Below the pieces are notes generated by a model. It was given only the letters and a program-made list of their open reading frames with translations. It did not search any database and was not told where the DNA came from. Below are positions 21,084 through 32,312 of a stretch of DNA of 64,000 bases, piece by piece. The stretch lies in contig JALLLS010000028.1 in NCBI GenBank assembly GCA_025094145.1, positions 1 to 64,000 on the forward strand. Reading direction: 5' to 3'. Made by a program: the position numbers and the translations under genes. Positions within the stretch are counted from its first letter, which is position 1, and each line of letters opens with the position of its first letter. The stretch comes from Spinellus fusiger (taxonomy: Eukaryota; Mucoromycota; Mucoromycetes; Mucorales; Phycomycetaceae).

Positions 21084-23798
21084 TCAGAAGCGTGATGAAG
21101 GTTCATCTAATATCAACAGCATCCATTGTTTCCATCCAGAGACCCATCCTGAGAACCAAAAGTGAGATGCCAGTGGTGGTAATCCTCCAGGGTAATAACC
21201 AGTATAGTAATTAGAAGGTAGGGAAGAAGTGAAACTCCAAAAAGAAACTGCAAACTGCCCCACACCATACAAAGCCAGAGCGTACATAACCCAGTTTACT
21301 GTACTATGGACAAACAGACGGCTCCATCCATGGCTGTATTTGCGACCCAATAGGCTTGATTGTGTCATGGCATTTGATAGTAGACTTAGAATGCCAGTGC
21401 CCTGTTTACTAGATTCCTCAGGCAATTGTATTGCCTTGCTCTGTGAACCAGGATTCTCCATGCACTGTGGGCACAATGAAAAGGATTTCTCAAGTGTGAT
21501 AGGATCTACTGTCTTTTTGGACAGGGCTTCTAATGCCTCATGCTGTGTTGCATGGAGAATCTCCAATGCCGCCAGTCTCTCCTTTAAGCCACGCTTTTCT
21601 TCATAAGCTTTCTTAAGCAGATTTTGAACTGCTGGATTTAGACTATAGTTACAGTGGATCTAATTTTGCTCTGTACCTGTAGCTAGTTCTTGTTGACATG
21701 CAGTCCATTTTCCTTCTGCTATCTGAAGCTCCTCTCTCAACTAACCCCACCCAATAGAAATAAGAGTTAGTTGAATATGCCATGCTATTCAAGTAATGCA
21801 TACATGGTCTTCCTCCTCCACAGTCATAGCTTCCTTAGCAGCAGTACTCTTCACATGTATGTATTCTGTGTCTTGACTCATTTCGGTCTTTAATGTCTAT
21901 CCTGCCATTACTACACATTTCGCTCTGCATTTACATTTACCTGGCCATGGGTAAAGGCAAACATGTGCTTTTTATTTTTGGCATCCTCCAATTCCAACTT
22001 TAGACGATCGATAATCTCCTGAAGAGAGTGATTGACAGACTGAAGGTTCTCATAGTCCTTTCGTACAACGCCCTCCTCTGCCAATGCAGCTTCTAATTGA
22101 GCCTGATTGACAAGTATATCTTCCCGTTGTTGTAGCAGTAGCTTTAATTCTTCCTGTCCATTCTTCCATCTGAGTTCAATACGCATCAACTGCTCATGTA
22201 TTTCTATCATTTCCTGTTTTGTTTTGGCCAATTCCACTATCATTGCCATTTATCAGAAGTGTCCTATTCACCCATTCTAACCTACCACATTTATCCTCAA
22301 ACTGTGTTTTTGCCTGTGATAACATCTGCTTCTGTTGGGCTTGGACATTGGTAGAAGAAGAAAGACGATTCTCAAGCTTATCATAATGAGTGAGTTTATG
22401 TTTTCTCATATTTCCACCTATTCCACCCATAGTGTATCTACATAGTGTATCTACATAGTGTATCTACATAGTATATCTACACATCTATCTATACACCTAT
22501 CTATCTATACACACACACACACATCTATATTCTTGCTTTATCATGGACTTACTGTAGACATTTGTTCTAATTGGTATTGTTCTGTCTGTTTATTTTCTAC
22601 CATGATAGTTTCATAGGTAGTTATCTTTTGTCGCGCCTTGTCTAATTCACTTTGGAGTTGAGCAATCTGTTCATCACTGGACCGTGCAATCTGTTCGACC
22701 TCCTTTAATTTCTTCTCAAGACACTTCTTTAGATCCTTATTTTCCCTTTCACATTCTGCAACATAGAGTCGTGACATGCGAGAATCATTCTAGAGTGACA
22801 ATGGATTAGAAACAAAACAAGCAGTGTTGGCTGCTTACACCCTGGCTGTGCCTTAGTGTAGATGTTTCTTTAGAATGGCTGTTTGTTTTATTGGCGTAGG
22901 TGGATTGCTTAGGATGAGTGTCAATGGGCCGGTTGCTCTGCTCAGCCAAACCATATAGGCTGTTTTTTTGTAGTTCTGGGGAGGAGTCTGGAGAGTACAT
23001 TTGCCTTGAATTTGATGTATTCTACATGGCATCAGGTCATTGATCTTTTATACACTATAGAAGCTATCCTCTTACTTGGTAGATCTTTGAATGCACTGAG
23101 GGATGGTCTTCACTTCCATCGTCTTCATAATAATCATCCTCCTCTTCTTCTCTTCTTTTACTTCTTTCATCCAAACTCTCTGTGTCGGTCTCTGTGTCTG
23201 TGGTGGATCTCTTATGAGTAGCAGTGGAGATGTGAGGTCTTCTTGAAGGATAACCCAGTAGATCAGATGAACGTGGACGAGACGCAAAAGAGGCAGCATT
23301 GGTAGACACAACAGGAGGAACCGGAGGAGGAGGAATCGGAGGAAGAGAAGAAGAAGAAGGAGAAGAAGGAGAAGAAGGCTTGTCTGTGGTGTGGTCCATA
23401 GAGGACCTATCTGTCGTTACCCTTGCACGCTTGTTAATCACCCGCAACAGATTGCCAAAGTCCTTGGGCTCCATTTCCAACTCCATATTGTACCGACAAA
23501 ATGGCTCCAATGCCTTTTTTTGTTCTCTTGTCAGTACCACACACTTGTTCTTCTGTTCATGTTCTCCAATAAACTGTATCCACTGCTTCAAAGTGGCTGT
23601 CCCATGGAATTCCTCACCACAGCGCTTCCATAGAGCGTTGATCTTGTTCATGACCAGCTGGTCTTCTTCATCTGACTCCTCAGCATCCGAAGTCTAACAC
23701 ATACAAAACTGTGTCAATAGCCGTGCACCTAAAGACACACCTACAACAATGCTTGAGTCCTGACTCTGATAGTAGGTACTAAGGTTCTCTTCAAGCAT
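21084..23798 (-). CDS. Coiled-coil protein with C-terminal membrane segment, nine exons, function unknown
   Basis: Exons by splice sites and phase: 23798-23745, 23693-23076, 23021-22839, 22789-22553, 22463-22286 (start uncertain), 22236-21942, 21896-21804, 21740-21677, 21631-21084. Introns are 45-54 nt apart from the fourth, which holds CA and TATC repeats. The product is about 755 residues. The N-terminal 100 residues look folded (ALWKRCGEEFHGTATLKQWI). A Ser/Pro-rich and then acidic stretch follows. The middle is long coiled coil (LKKCLEKKLKEVEQIA, LQSELDKARQKI, LQEIIDRLKLELEDAKNKK). The C-terminus has a hydrophobic segment (VNWVMYALALYGVGQFAVSFW) near the end, suggesting a tail anchor. A membrane-attached cytoskeletal or spindle-pole/nuclear-envelope tether is possible, but I do not recognise a family. 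Confidence 0.7.
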
Positions 23799-24794
23799 AG
23801 CACGTGTGTTGGCAGACAAAAGACCCACAGATAGTTATACAAAGGAGAGAGAAAAGAACAAGAAAGATAAACAAACAAAAACACAAAACACAAAGAAAAA
23901 AGTCCGTTCAACCCATTCACCCTGTTTTATTTTTATATTTTATATTTCTCACTGCTTACACGCACACGCACACACACGCACACACACTATTTTACACACA
24001 CTATTTTACACACAAGGGGCAGGGGAAGATTTGTCTGGTGGTTCTTTGTCCAGTGTACACACCAGGAGGTCTTTAGGATATAGAAGGAAATAGTCGAAAT
24101 ACAATTGTTTAAAAATGACATGGATTTGAAAAGGAGCAAAAAAAGTGAAATATATTCATGTTAGTTCTTAAATAAAGATTATTATGTAGATTTACCTGTA
24201 GATATCTGAATCCCGAAGGAAACCACTTTCGATGTGGCGATATATAATATAATATAATATAAATAAGAATATCTATTCTTATGTGACTGTATTGATACCC
24301 TTTGATGCATTCACATCTCTTCTAAACAATTCCGCAACTTTGGCAAGCGTGGGTAGTGTTGAGATTCACTAATACCTCAGTGAGGATATTTGTGTTATAA
24401 GTGTGGCAGATCTTGAGAATAAAAATAAGAATAACTGTTAGAAGAGCCTTTCATCTGGGCTTGAGCTCATTGTAATCCATAAGGCATAGTACTGACTCTT
24501 CTTCTAATAGATGATATATGACTCATTATTCTCAAGACAAGTATGAAGTACAAGGTAAGCATACTATCTCTCAAGATTGAATTATTACTAATACACTCTT
24601 CTGTTATTAGGCAAGTAAAGACTCTTTCTCAAGTCAGTCCAAGGTGGTCTATTCTTCCTTCTATACTGTCTAAGGTGTCTAGGCTGTCTAGGGTATACTC
24701 TTGAGCATAGTTATCTATCTTCCAATATTAAGGTATAAGGCTTCTAGAGTATAGATTCTATTGCTATGAAGGAATATACCTAGAACAGCAGTAG

Positions 24795-24897
24795 CTATAG
24801 TAATAGTATATTATTAGCTACAGTATTATTAGCTATATTATTATAATAAACAATTTTATCTATTAACAATTTTATTCATAAACAATATTTTTATTGA
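24795..24897 (+). repeat. AT-rich dispersed repeat W, copy 2
   Basis: It matches 7935-8037 for about 100 bp, starting GCTATAGTAATAGTAT and including GTTCATAAACAATATT-type sequence. Here it is uninterrupted and continues into TGATAATACAATTTG, so it shows the empty site of the gypsy insertion at 8038. Confidence 0.7.
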
Positions 24898-25107
24898 TAA
24901 TACAATTTGATATTGAGGTATTCCATAAAAGGTAAGAAAATTTCAGTTTTAAAAGGCGAAGATATCATCGCTTAAAGGCCAGAAATATCTCCTGGTGTGT
25001 AGAATACACCTATTAGGAAACATAGCACTCTGTCTAACAATAGGCCCAGTGTGTGCACGTGAGTTGCTGTCACTTATCTCCTCTTGGACCTATTTCCAGG
25101 CACATAT

Positions 25108-25230
25108 TTTAATATTTTTTAATATTATTGTTTTTAATATTATTGTTTTTAATATTATTGTTTTTAATATTATTGTTTTTAATATTATTGTTTTTAATAT
25201 TATTGTTTTTAATATTATTGTTTTTAATAT
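25108..25230 (+). repeat. 15 bp tandem repeat, about eight units
   Basis: The unit TTTTTAATATTATTG is repeated almost perfectly about eight times, then degenerates to TTTTTAATATTTTTG. It lies 150 bp upstream of the zinc-cluster gene start and could affect its promoter spacing. Confidence 0.85.
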
Positions 25231-25381
25231 TTTTGTCTTTCTTTCTCTTCTTCATCCTTTATTTTTTTTTCATAATAATATATATATATATATATAAGCA
25301 GTCTACCATCGACAGTATTCGAGTCAAGAGCAGGGAGTTTTCTCTATTTCTACTCTGGTGCCCACCCTCTAACGACTGCTG

Positions 25382-27230
25382 ATGAGCTCAGTGACAATAA
25401 AAAAGCCTGTTAAACGGCGGGCTCGCCTCACTCTCTCCTGTCGAAGGCAAGCTGGCAGTTACTAAGGCAACAGGGCTCTTTTGTCTCACGCACAACAGAT
25501 GTCGTAAACAGCGGTCCAGGTGTTCTAGGACACGACCTTCTTGTGATGAGTGCTGTCATGCCGGTGTTGAGTGTGTTTACCTTAATGCACCGGGAGATCT
25601 CGAAAGCACTGCTCTTCGAACCCGCTTCTCAGGCTTAGAAGACCAGATCCACTCTCTCATGGCAGAATTCCAAGAGATAGAAAGCCTTGTTAGTTATTCA
25701 CCAAAGATGAGCCATGATGCACTCCAATCTTGGACCATAACACTGACACGACAAGGGCTGTCGATTGATACACATGTCAACCGAGTGGAGTCTGTTTATT
25801 CTGCCATTCTTAAGTTTGCACTCGATAATACCCTGCCACCAACACCAACACTAACACCAACACCAACACCAACACCAACACCAACACCACTCAGAACCCC
25901 ATTGGATTGTGTTGCCTCCAAGTGTCTGGTACGCAACAATACAATCTTTCCTACCATTCGCCTGGGCCACTTTACTAGTCTGCTGTCCCTCACACACCCA
26001 GCCTACGACAAGGACGACGGCTTGGCACTGCCCTCTCTTCCCACCCACATTGTGACTTCTTTATTGGAGATGTACTCAACCTGTCTTTTGCATGGTGGTC
26101 TTCAGTCCTGTCCACACTCCCTTGCATCATGGGTGGACTTGACTTCTCCTGCACTCCCTCCGTCTTATGAACTCCTACTGGCCTCTATCATGAGCTACAT
26201 GCTTATTCATGCTTCTACATGGCACACCTACCTCTTTGATCCTCATGTTCCTCCAGAAAGGTATATGCATTTTGCTAAACAGTACCAGAGATATGCCACC
26301 CACCTTCTCTCTAGTCTCTATTTTGAACAGCCCTCCCTGGCTACATGTCATGCTATTTGTAATATCATTCTTTATCATATGGAGAGTGGCAATACGTCTG
26401 TTCTCTACATGTATTCTGGTATGGCGATGCGAATGGCAGCCTCCCTCTATCTCTTTACTCCTCCTTCTTCCTCTTCTTCCTCCACAGACAGCCACAGCCA
26501 TGGCCCCACACCATCTCATCTTCCTACAGATTCTTATGCGGCCTGCCTTGTTTCTTTTCTTTACTCACTCGACACAGCTGTTTCTCATTTTCACGGGAAG
26601 CCATACGAATCCTATCTGCAGTCAGCCCTCCTCAGATTCCCCTCTTCCCCTCCTCATAGCCACGATCCCTCCCGCTTCCGGTGGCTAGAGTACCAATCCT
26701 TTAAGATCATGCGTAGGATCCGAGCAGCCTGTTATGACAGCACAGTAGAAGAGATTCCCTATTCATCCATTACCAGCATTGAACAGCAGCTCCTTGCCTA
26801 TCGTGAGCAACTCCTGCCCACCACCACCACCACCACCACCACAGACCAGTGTCTATGGCACCATCGCTGCCAATCCATGCAGACCATCAAATACCATGGC
26901 CTGTGGATTCTACTCCACCACACCTACATGCCCACCCCACGCTCAGTCGAGAAATGCACAGAAGCAGCCTTTGCTATTGTTCATCTGTTCAAGACATGGG
27001 CCCCCATCACAGACTGCTACTTTAGACCCTGTGTCCATGAACTCAAACAGGCCAGTGAAATCCTCCTCTTCCACATGGACACCTCCTTCCAGCAGCAGGC
27101 ACTGGAGGGTCTCCACGTTCTTGTCAAGGCCCTTCTCCACACACCTGTCCATGCCATTGCACGCACACGACCCTTTGTACAACGGCTGCAACATGTATTA
27201 CAACGCCATGGACGCTCTTGTGAAGAATAA
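25382..27230 (+). CDS. Zn2Cys6 fungal-specific transcription factor
   Basis: Two exons, 25382-25446 and 25499-27230, encode 598 residues. The Zn2Cys6 cluster is complete (Cys 20, 23, 30, 37, 40 and 47; CX2CX6CX6CX2CX6C) only when the 52 nt intron is removed. That intron starts GC and ends CAG, a GC-AG intron lying inside the cluster between the first two cysteines. A short linker and dimerisation-like segment follow (RFSGLEDQIHSLMAEFQEIESLV). The rest resembles the fungal_trans middle homology region (HASTWHTYLFDPHVPPERYM, SGMAMRMAASLYLF). It should act in the nucleus on CGG-type sites. The regulated pathway cannot be told. A CCAACA/threonine-proline microsatellite at 25848-25890 encodes a TPT run. 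Confidence 0.85.
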
Positions 27231-27706
27231 GACATCAAAGCAGTGTATTTGTAGAAAGAGAAAGAGATGAAAAGGGAGAGGTGGCTGTGTTTAATAAAGA
27301 ACAGAGGAGAATAGAGTAGGATAGAACAGAGTAGGATAGAAGAGTAGAGTAGAACAGAATATAGAATATAGAATATAGAATAGAATATTTTTAAAGAAAA
27401 GAAAAAGATATATATATATATATAAGAGAGAGAGAGAGAAACACACACAAGACAGGCGTGCTCCCCCTTGTTCAATGTGTCGCCTGTTGTTTGTTGTTTG
27501 CCAAATGCTTTATAGATGTGCAGATATAAATGCCTATGGAGAGTGTTCACCCAAGACAGAAAGAAAGAAAAACATAAAAACATAAATATATATAAAAAAA
27601 TAAAATAAAAAAATAAAAAAAACAAATGGAAGAGGATTTCATAAGAAGAATACCTTGTCTTGTTTCCTCCTCCTCTTTCTTTTTCTTTCTTTTTTATATT
27701 CTTTTT
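27231..27706. other. Convergent 3' spacer, low complexity
   Basis: The spacer between the zinc-cluster gene and the SR-protein gene consists of GAATA/GATAGAA-type repeats (27300-27390), a TA dinucleotide tract with GA repeats (27410-27440) and A-rich runs. I see no gene. Both 3' untranslated regions must lie here. Confidence 0.6.
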
Positions 27707-28645
27707 CTAATGTTCAGGACTGCCCGAGTGAGACTGGGGTGACGTCTTGAGCTTTGGTGAAGGAGAGCGTGAAGGAGGTTGTCCAGGAGAAGGCGACCCA
27801 TCTCCCTCAGGCACTGGATAGGCTTCTTTCAAACGGGGCGAACGAGAGCGCGAGTCGTAGCGACAGCCATAAGGAGGCGAACGGCCCCGTGGAGGTGAAG
27901 GTGAACGACCCATGCCGGGTGGACGGAAAGGACTGCGTGATCGACTACGACTGCGGTGATAGGAGACGCGTCTTTCTGGACGAGGCGACATGGATCTTCT
28001 ACGACGAGGCGATCGGTCATAACGCCAGGATGCACTGGGGGCATTACGTGCCCACTATTAAGAAATCCACCCCAAACCCCCCCTTCACGCGTCAAAAAAG
28101 AAAAAAAAAGAGCAAGAAAAGAAGGGGATTTTTTCTTTTTTTTTTTTTGAAAAACTTTTACCTGGACACTGATAGTGTAGCCATCAAGACGACGGCCGTG
28201 CATTTCATTAAAGGCGTCTTCTGCATCACGAGGGTCTTCGAATTCTACAAAGGCATATCTACAACAATGAGCCTCCTTCTCCATGAGGGTGTTGTCACTT
28301 ACGGCTTGGAGGAGAAGCTCTTGGGAGCAGGAATATCACAGCGAACCAGTCTGCCATATCTTCACGGTAGACGTAAAAGGAGGAGAGGGGAGGAAGCATT
28401 AGTCGTCAGGAACAGGAGCAAAGTGGGTGCGTTCGTGCGTAGGCCGTTCCGTTCAACCCACGTTCTGTCTACCGTATCCCTCTCGTCTGCGTGTGCTTAA
28501 ACAAGGGTTCGACGGTAGCGTGTGTGCGTGCGTGGAAGGGTTTTTTTTATATATCTTCTCGTGTGGTGTACCTTTCAAACTCGTAGGCAAGATCTCTTGC
28601 GCGTGTCCTAGAACCAAAGCCAGCAACAAAGAGGGTGGTTCTCAT
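27707..28645 (-). CDS. SR-family splicing factor with one RRM
   Basis: Four exons, 28645-28572, 28359-28303, 28258-28162 and 28054-27707, give 191 residues. The RRM covers about residues 3-75: RNP2 is LFVAGF (5-10) and RNP1 KPYAFVEF (43-50), with the usual HGRRLDGYTISVQWA end. The C-terminal half is rich in RS/SP dipeptides (RSRSRSRSP, RSPSPPRGRSPP, PPSRSPSP), the phosphorylated domain of SR proteins. The protein should bind pre-mRNA exonic enhancers in the nucleus. It most resembles SRSF2/Srp1-like single-RRM SR proteins. The first intron (212 nt) is several times longer than others here, as is common where SR genes self-regulate by alternative splicing, though that is an inference. Confidence 0.85.
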
Positions 28646-28950
28646 GAGTGACGCCGTGCAGTGAGAAAGAGCAACAAGAAAGACAAGACGGTCTTTTTTA
28701 TATATTTTGCTGACATCACTCTCCCGAGTCAACGTCATAAAAAAAGAAGAAAAGGAAGAGAAAGAAGAAAAGACAGGCTGATTTTATTCGTGGTGTTCAG
28801 ACAAGGGAAATAGAGAAATAGAGAAATAAGGAAATAAGGAAATAGAGAAATAGAGACTAAAAAGGAGGAAAAGGGACATTGGACAAAGGGAAAATAAAAA
28901 CTAAGAAAGACAAAGGGAAAATAAGACAAAGAAAGAATAATAAAAGACAG
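28646..28950. other. Spacer between SR-protein gene and DUF3020 gene
   Basis: About 300 bp of purine-rich sequence on the + strand, including GAAATAGA and AAGAAAGA repeats. It must hold the SR promoter (pyrimidine-rich on the coding strand) and the 3' end of the next gene. No gene is seen. Confidence 0.5.
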
Positions 28951-30016
28951 TTATTGTCGCCATCCAGCATTCAACTGCATAAGTGTAAGGACAGCATCCA
29001 TAGGATATTCTGTCTTTTTTTCATGGACAGTGTCTTTGTCTTCTTCAAGTCCAGCAGCAGCAGCAGCAGAGAGAGAAGAAGAGGAGGAGGAAGACGTGGT
29101 AGAAGAGGAAGAAGAGGAAGATGTGGTAGAAGAAGAGGAAGAGATTTCTGCTGCCAAAGAAGACAGTGCATGTTCAGCTGTTACCATATCAGACTTGATG
29201 TCTTTGCCTGTATCAGAGGCATAGTCCATAGGCGGTGTAGGTAGTTTTGTACTGGTCAGTGCCTGGACATGGATGAGTTTCTTGGGCTTGGGTTAATATC
29301 AACACTCACCATCATACTATTATTCAACTGTTCTAGTAACTGCCGCTGTAAATCAGTAGGGAATCCTAGTATTTTGGCAGCAGAATCTGCATCCATTGAT
29401 ACAGGCGGATAAAAGGCAGGTGAGGTAGGCAGGCCTATAGCAAGGGACTGGCCTGGCACACTCAATACATTATCAACAATGTTCCTGCGTCTTTCTTTTT
29501 CCATACGCTTCTGTCGCCGCTTTTCGAACTCTTCATTCACCCAACCTGTCTTGGCGTCGTGCTCAAGAAGACCAAATAGCTTATTAGCACGCTTATTGAC
29601 ACGACAGCGCAGATCATTGTCCTTGTCTAACTGTTAGTTGGTGTGTCCTTGGTCAAGTCCCTCTTACTTCTCTCTTCATTGTGGAGACGCCACTTTTTCT
29701 TTCTTTCACGGTTAGCCATACGAATGCTGTCCTTTTTGACATAGTCTATTGGTCCTTCATTGTGGGTGCCTTGGGCCTGAGCCTGAGCATGAGCATGAGC
29801 CTGAGCCGCCGCAGCTAGCAGTCCTTCATGAGAAAGAGAAGTAACGCCGTGACTGTTGACAGCAGCCAGCATAGCTTCGTGTAATTGCTGATAGGGCTGG
29901 AATGCCGAGGACGGTGGTATGGGACTACTACTAGTCACAGCAGAGAGTGGGTCGGCGGGGGCGGGGGTAGCGCTGGACGTGCTATTGTCTGGCGTGGTCT
30001 TTTCTTGAGAGCCCAT
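28951..30016 (-). CDS. DUF3020-domain protein, likely nuclear regulator
   Basis: Three exons, 30016-29668, 29626-29310 and 29262-28951, give 325 residues. Across the first junction the protein reads MANRERKKKWRLHNEERNKD followed by NDLRCRVNKRANKLFG, which is the basic DUF3020 signature found in fungal putative transcriptional regulators. Before it is a low-complexity Ser/Pro region and an Ala/Gln/His repeat (AQAHAHAQAQAQ). After it come a basic helix (EEFEKRRQKRMEKERRR) and a C-terminal serine/threonine run (28990-29150). Nuclear localisation is likely from the basic segments. No biochemical activity is known for the family. Confidence 0.8.
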
Positions 30017-30257
30017 TTTATTATTATTATTACTATGACTATTATTAGGCTTGTTTAGCTTGGATGGACTTGCTTGGAGAGATAATAGAGTGAATAATAA
30101 TAATAATAATAAAATAATAAAATAATAAAATCAAGAGAAAAGATTCCTTTGGGTGGGATTGCTTGGTAGGAGAAAAAAAAAAAGCCTGCCTCTGTTGAAC
30201 ATAAAAAAAGTATCTGTCCAATCATAGGCATTTATTATAGTGACGTCTCTTTCTACA

Positions 30258-30810
30258 TCACGTGCATTCTAGACCTATGGCTTGGAGCTGATGAGGGGTG
30301 GCCGTCTCTACAAACAGCTGGAAGGGATAAAACAGTGGCTTTTGATGGCACACCTCTTCCCACGTCATCCAATGCCACTCGCCTTGTAATTTCTCAGGCT
30401 CCATGACTCTGGCATGTTGGCTCTCTTCATAACCCACCTGGCTATGCATAAACAGAGTGACGTAGTGCTTGTTATCAGCAGGCATAGGAGTGTTGATGGT
30501 GGCAATAAGCCGAGGGTCCTTTATGCTGAGGTTGGTTTCCTCAAATACCTCACGGATAATGCAGTCTTCAAAGGACTCGTTGTATTCAAGGTGGCCACCT
30601 GGTAGTTGCCAAGTACCTGCACCATGGGAACCATCGCGCTTTCCTACCAGTATTCGGGTGACATTGTCTTTTTGATACGTGACAAAACAGCCAATGCCCA
30701 CACGTACGATAGGTTCGGTAGTGACTATGAAGCAGGTGAATAACTGTAGTGGTGTCTGTAGTGGTGTCTGTAGCGCTATCTGTAGTGCTATCTGTGTTCT
30801 TACTACTCAT
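30258..30810 (-). CDS. Nudix hydrolase, NUDT15/plant NUDT1-like
   Basis: The main exon is 30724-30258. The best start uses a 7 nt first exon, 30810-30804 (ATGAGTA), and a 79 nt intron that contains an ACAGACACCACT repeat, giving MSITTEPIVRVGIGCFV and 157 residues. Without this intron the only methionine is in another frame. The Nudix box GX5EX7REUXEEXXU is intact except for N in place of the last glycine (GHLEYNESFEDCIIREVFEE). GTWQLPGGHLEYNES matches small Nudix enzymes that hydrolyse nucleoside triphosphates or dihydroneopterin triphosphate, needing magnesium. The substrate is not decidable. Length fits the family. Confidence 0.8.
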
Positions 30811-31049
30811 GACCAACAATGACTTGAAACAAGAACCTTCTTACACGTTGTACTTGTTTCTATGAGACGAGAAAATGGGCGACTCTTCTTGTCACAGTCA
30901 CATTCTATCCTTTTGGGGTGGAAATAGAAAAGCAAAAAAAAAGAGAGAGAGAAAATGAGAAAATGAGAAAGAGACAATTCCGTCTCAAAGGGGCATTTTC
31001 CTATACACACAGTTTCCTTTTCCTTCTTCTTTTCCTTCTTCTTGTTACC

Positions 31050-32312
31050 ATGTCAGTGGCCGATGATATGAGCCAAGCACTGGACGCTTATCTACAAGCA
31101 CGTCACAACCAAAGAACACCCACTGCAGACAGAGAATTCCCCGTCACTGCAACAGACAAGACGTACAACAACACGCCAGAACCCCCAGAACCACCTGCAC
31201 CACGGTATCTCTATAACAACGACACTGGACTATGGTACGACACCATGACAGGAGAATACTCAGTCTATGACTACACAAGCCAAATGTACATCCCAGTCAA
31301 GATAATTCATCAGGACGACGACGACGAAGACTCCAAAGAACCAAAGAGCGATGCAGTCCTTCGCCTAGTAGTGATATCTTCTGGTCTATTAACACCAGGC
31401 CATGTTATTCTTGTAGACGCCAACGGACTTACGATTGGCAGAGATAGAGCTGCCTGGGACACATGTCTCCGTCTAGCAGAAATGGCAGTGAGCAAAGTGC
31501 ATTGTCAACTCTACTGCGAGACAGATAAGAATAAGAAGGATTTCTTCCAAATCATCGACGTGGGATCACGCCATGGTACATTCATCAACGGAGAGAGATT
31601 ATCCAATGCAAAAATGAGTAGTCTTCCTAGACGTCTTCAGCACCAGGACACTCTTTCCATTGGGTCTACAGTATTGAAAGTGCATTGGCATGATCCAACA
31701 GAATGGCCTTGTCCTCAGTGTCAAGCAGCTGGCACACAGATTATAGCCACTGTTGTGGAAGAAAACAATAAACAGCAGCAGCAGCAGCACCACCACCAAC
31801 AGCAGCAGCAGCAGCACCACCACCACCACCAGCCCAAGGAGGATCTTGAGTTGAGTAGAAGAAAAGAACTGCTGCGTCTAAAGAATAGTCTGGCTCCCAA
31901 GAAGGAAAAGACAGTGTATGTGGATAGAGCAGAGACAAGGCGTCGACATGAGGCCAAACTCTCCTTTACCTATATGCAAACACAGCGGCTCAAGAGAAAA
32001 GCCAGAGATGAGAGTGAGGAAGGGATAAACACATCGCATGGGAGGGAGCAAGAGCAAGTGTTTATAAAGGTCGATGCAGTCACGACAGAAACACCTGTCC
32101 AGGGCGTAGGGGATCGTATGCTGCGTAAGATGGGGTGGCGAGAAGGACAGAGCCTGGGGAAGACAGGGACTGGAGGTATTTTAGAGCCTATTTGTCCTGT
32201 GGGGATGACAGCAAAGACAGGCCTTGGTTCTCAGAGCAAGCAGACTGTGTATGAATCACCAAAGACAAAAGCATGGAGAACAACGAAAGAACGATACGAA
32301 AGAATGCTATGA
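31050..32312 (+). CDS. OCRE, FHA and G-patch protein, AGGF1-like
   Basis: An intronless gene of 420 residues starting at MSVADDMSQALDAY. The upstream methionine at 30918 in the same frame would add a basic and hydrophobic stretch that looks untranslated. Domains in order are an OCRE aromatic repeat (about 51-85, PRYLYNNDTGLWYDTMTGEY), an FHA domain (about 105-200, GRDRAAWDTC, VSKVHCQLYC, RHGTFINGERL), a His/Gln-rich run (about 240-262) and a G-patch (about 350-395, DRMLRKMGWREGQSLGK). This is the architecture of AGGF1 and related RNA-processing proteins. FHA binds phosphothreonine, and G-patch proteins activate DEAH helicases. It is divergent from the Nudix gene, with starts 240 bp apart, so the two may share a promoter. 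Confidence 0.88.
   Translation: MSVADDMSQALDAYLQARHNQRTPTADREFPVTATDKTYNNTPEPPEPPAPRYLYNNDTGLWYDTMTGEYSVYDYTSQMYIPVKIIHQDDDDEDSKEPKSDAVLRLVVISSGLLTPGHVILVDANGLTIGRDRAAWDTCLRLAEMAVSKVHCQLYCETDKNKKDFFQIIDVGSRHGTFINGERLSNAKMSSLPRRLQHQDTLSIGSTVLKVHWHDPTEWPCPQCQAAGTQIIATVVEENNKQQQQQHHHQQQQQQHHHHHQPKEDLELSRRKELLRLKNSLAPKKEKTVYVDRAETRRRHEAKLSFTYMQTQRLKRKARDESEEGINTSHGREQEQVFIKVDAVTTETPVQGVGDRMLRKMGWREGQSLGKTGTGGILEPICPVGMTAKTGLGSQSKQTVYESPKTKAWRTTKERYERML

Larger units (their letters stand above)
23799..25381. other. Spacer with dispersed repeat W copy 2 and a 15 bp tandem repeat
   Basis: No gene is visible in this 1.6 kb between two divergent genes. A CA-rich tract lies at about 23960-24010. Repeat W copy 2 is at about 24795-24897. 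A tandem array follows at 25108-25230. The last 150 bp before 25382 should hold the promoter of the zinc-cluster gene, including TATATATA at about 25280. Confidence 0.6.

Noticed and set aside
23960..24010. Possible CRISPR-like or telomeric repeat
   Set aside because: It is a plain CA/ACACAC microsatellite without spacers.
25612..25630. TTCGAACCC as a tRNA T-arm
   Set aside because: No matching acceptor, D or anticodon stems surround it, and it lies within the coding exon of the zinc-cluster gene.
30918..31049. N-terminal extension of the FHA/G-patch protein
   Set aside because: The extra 44 codons come from A/G- and T/C-rich leader DNA. The methionine at 31050 begins the conserved-looking protein.
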